From positions 1-28,795 of the forward strand of contig NBIV01000405.1 of the NCBI GenBank assembly GCA_003194525.1: a stretch of 28,795 nt of DNA, read 5' to 3'. This DNA is from Gracilariopsis chorda. Taxonomy: Eukaryota > Rhodophyta > Florideophyceae > Gracilariales > Gracilariaceae. Below, piece by piece: positions 26,449-28,795 of this stretch (positions are counted from its first letter, which is position 1; each line of letters begins with the position of its first letter). A program made the position numbers and the translations under genes. Under the pieces are notes generated by a model. That model made no database searches. It was not told the origin of the DNA and saw only the letters and a program-made list of their open reading frames with translations.

Positions 26449-28582
26449 CTATAATTGGTGTCCTCCCCAAGTTTTGTAGAAGAAGCAAGGGTCTGTCATG
26501 CATTGTATAAAGCCTAAGTTCTTCAACCTTTGGGTGAACAGTCGGCTCCAAATTGCATTGGATTGCTTCAGACCATATATTGACCGGTTCAATTTGAGTA
26601 CTTGATTCTTTTGTAAACCACGGTCCAGACCTTTGGGTGGAGACATATAGACTGGCTTCTTGTCATCGATATGTCCGTTCAGAAATGCACATTTGACATC
26701 CAACTGGTGTATTTCAAAGTCAAACCTAGCTGCCAATTTCAATGCTAGTCGTACAGTTTCAAAGTCACCAACTGGAGAGTAGACACCTGTGACATTCCCT
26801 TGTTGGCACCCTTTAGCTATAAGGCGAGCCTTGCATCTTGTGATAGAGCCATCATCGTCATGCTTTTTGAGCGAACACGAGTTTGGAATCTATGATATGC
26901 TCCCTAACAGGCTTGTCCACAACTTCCCATGTCTTCATCGACATAAGCGAAGAGAGTTCTTCGTCAATAGCTTTTCTCCATCTTTGCCAGTCAGGCGAAT
27001 CTCTCGCGTCCTGCAAGCTTTCAGGGACGGTACTTATTGGTAGTTCTCTTGTCACAAGACTGTTATGGTGTGTGTCTTGATAACGATTTGGAGGTTTTGC
27101 TGACGGTCAGGGTAGCGGCGTACTGGGTAGTGTGTCAAGAATTCTTGCATGCTAGGTGTCATTGGGAAATGGTCCGATTCTGCTTCACGTACTTGATCGT
27201 CCTCTTCATCTTCATTCGTACCACTTTCCACCACTTCATCTGCATTTTCATTACTCCCACCATGTCCAGTTTCCAGCTCCTCTTCATTGTCAGCTTCAGC
27301 ACCATTCTGGCCCCTCTGCTTCTGGCTCTCCATCATCATCTGAGTCAGCTGATTCTTGCTGTCGGTCAGCAATTTCAGGTATGGCATTCAATTCCATCTT
27401 TTCTTGAGTGTTGAACAATCGTCTTCCTGGAAAAACAGCTTCATTAAAACTGACATGCCTTGCAAACGTAATATCTCCACGTCAATGTCATAGACGCGAT
27501 AATTCTGGTGTGGGAGGCAGCGTAAGAGAATTCCACGGCGAGCTTTGCTCTCTAACTTCTTCCGTTTAGCTACATGAACCCAGACCTCACATCCAAACGA
27601 TCTTAAAGAGGTAACGTTTGGTATCCTCCCAGTGAGCGTTTCGTGAGGTGTCTTCCCATCAGTTGCTCCACAACCGATGATGTTCATTGTTCTGGTAGCA
27701 GTAACGACTGCTTCAGCCCAGAACTTCTGTGGGAGGCCTGCATGTCGTAACATTGCTCTAGTCATCTCCATAACCGACCTGTTAAATCGTTCTGCAACTC
27801 CATTTTGCTGCGGAGTGTATGGAGCACTGTTCTCCCAATCCTATTCCGACTTCGGAGAGATATTTTCGGAGTGAAATGTACTCTGGACCATTATCAGAGT
27901 AAACGACCTTGATCTTTCTTTCAGCCTGCCTCTCAAACTTCAATTGAAAGCATCTGAACTCCTGTGTCAGTTCCTTTCTTTTCGTCATGAGGCGTACGTC
28001 CTTGTACCTCGACTTTTTATCGATGAAAGACACAAAGTATTCTCTTCGTCCGATGCTTGGGGTACTCATAGGACCGCATATGTCCGTGTATATCACATCC
28101 CGATCATAGCAGCATCATTACTCCTGCTGCCTAAACTCCTTCGTGTAATCTTTCCTTCAATGCACGGAGTGCAGTCGGCACTGTGCTCTGGAGATACATT
28201 GAAGTCCAGTCCATGAACAGTGTTTTTGCTTGTCATTCGTCGTATTCTCTGGATTCCGATATGTCCGAATCTCTCATGCCAGAGCTGTAGGCTTGCGTTT
28301 CTTTCGCTACATATGCAACATGCGGAGCTGGACTGCCCCAAATCTGATAAACCCCTGACCTTTTTTGGTGCTCTGATCATGACATTCGATCCTCTGATGA
28401 GACACACCGATGATCGAAAGATATTTGGTACTGTTCCTCCGTTAGGGCGGGGAGCAAGATATTAAGTTTGCAATCCATATCTTCAACGTAAAAGAACGTC
28501 ATGCAGTAGTATCTTTACATAGCGTCTTCCAGGCTGCGATACATTAAGACAAGGTGTCCTGTTCTTGGATGCTGTCACACCC
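26449..28582 (-). pseudogene. pol: U6 integrase-RT (pol), heavily broken by small indels
   Basis: The RT part near 26449-26742 is open to the shared TAG. Indels against the other units: extra T near 26866, missing G near 27092, extra T near 27305, missing T near 27482, extra C near 27840, extra T and missing C near 28040-28047, missing C near 28100, missing C near 28291, extra T near 28365, missing A near 28413, extra G residues near 28446, and extra T near 28468. Integrase motifs (YTDICGP, VYSDNGPEY, PQKFWAEAVV) are still readable in pieces. The density suggests unpolished sequence rather than biological decay. Confidence 0.9.
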
Positions 28583-28795
28583 CTACCATCGCACAACACA
28601 ATGGCTCTGTGCTGGGAGCGGTGAAATAAAGTGCGCCAAAGCACGGTCCCAATCATGTGACTAGTTGCACCAGAGTCAACAATGAATTGGTGGTCTCCTT
28701 GTCTGCTGACGAGAGCTCGATGGGTACTTGGATCACCTGCACGATGATCTGGTTTGACCGATCTACAGTCTGGTTTGTAGTGTCCTTTTCGGCCA
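28515..28795 (-). pseudogene. gag: U6 gag-protease, 3' fragment
   Basis: Only the region after the zinc-knuckle start is inside the window. The frame is interrupted by an extra base near 28567, an extra base near 28631 and a missing base in the C run near 28650. The DSGATSHM codons are recognisable. The window ends in ggcca, which is exactly the variable Cys/Phe codon of the knuckle, so the state cannot be read. Confidence 0.85.

Larger units (their letters stand above)
1..28795 (-). repeat. Head-to-tail tandem array of a Ty1/copia LTR retrotransposon, period about 4.42 kb
   Basis: The same sequence recurs across the whole window. Distances between successive LTR starts are 4385, 4423, 4420, 4419 and 4422 bp, and the copies differ by scattered single-base changes and small indels. 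Each period contains one LTR and one internal region, so neighbours share LTRs. All copies lie on the minus strand. No unrelated flanking DNA is seen at either end, so the array boundaries and target-site duplications are outside the window. Sharing of single LTRs is the structure produced by recombination between the LTRs of adjacent elements or by integration or amplification of one-LTR circles. Assembly concatenation of a repeat is the alternative explanation. Confidence 0.97.
25158..28795 (-). mobile_element. Copia unit U6, right-truncated (5' end missing)
   Basis: This unit has LTR F as its 3' LTR, an open RT/RNase H segment, a heavily indel-broken integrase-RT region and the 3' part of gag-PR. 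The window ends inside the codons of the zinc knuckle, so the Gag N-terminus, leader and 5' LTR are missing. About 16 one- to two-base indels fall between 26866 and 28655. Confidence 0.94.

Noticed and set aside
1..28795. Higher-order repeat of three units (U0, U3 and U6 share a missing C near the protease)
   Set aside because: The shared states are homopolymer lengths. Base substitutions do not follow a three-unit period: U1 and U4, and U2 and U5, differ at many of them.
1..28795. CRISPR array, bacterial operon, phage or plasmid content
   Set aside because: The repeats are 4.4 kb retrotransposon units. No short regularly spaced repeats, bacterial genes or replication functions are present.

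Overview
The window is eukaryotic repeat DNA made of one thing: a head-to-tail tandem array of a single Ty1/copia-type LTR retrotransposon, every copy on the minus strand. The proteins fix the superfamily. They are a UBN2-like Gag with a CCHC zinc knuckle, a DSGATSHM protease site, an HHCC-DDE integrase, then a reverse transcriptase with YVDD and an RNase H (order PR-IN-RT-RH). Nothing in the window identifies the host (animal, oomycete, alga or other). There is no single-copy host gene, no bacterial gene, no RNA gene I would call with confidence, and no CRISPR.

The repeat period is about 4.42 kb. Each period holds one 315-bp LTR (termini TGTTG...CAACA) and one internal region of about 4.1 kb. 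Neighbouring internal regions share a single LTR, so the pattern is LTR-internal-LTR-internal. Six LTRs are present, named A-F from left to right: 3089-3367, 7474-7788, 11897-12211, 16317-16631, 20736-21050 and 25158-25472. I number the internal regions U0 (left-truncated, 1-3088), U1 (3368-7473), U2 (7789-11896), U3 (12212-16316), U4 (16632-20735), U5 (21051-25157) and U6 (right-truncated, 25473-28795). Read on the minus strand, each unit runs: LTR, primer-binding site, short leader, gag-PR, integrase-RT, end of RT plus RNase H, polypurine tract, next LTR.

No copy can make an uninterrupted Gag-Pol polyprotein under the standard code. Three breaks are common to every copy where the site can be read: a one-base frame offset just after the protease active site, a TAG codon three codons before the RT YVDD motif, and a TAA before the conserved C-terminal LADIFTK segment. 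Single units carry extra indels. Because the breaks are shared, the array most likely grew from one already defective element by DNA-level processes (unequal crossing-over, or amplification of a one-LTR circle) rather than by repeated retrotransposition. Unit-specific substitutions mostly occupy runs of adjacent units, as expected for local duplication and homogenisation.

Small indels are crowded at both window edges (roughly 1-5 kb and 26.8-28.8 kb) and rare in between. This looks like a complete contig with less-polished ends, so some frame breaks in U0, the left of U1 and the right of U6 may be sequence error, and the true array may be longer.
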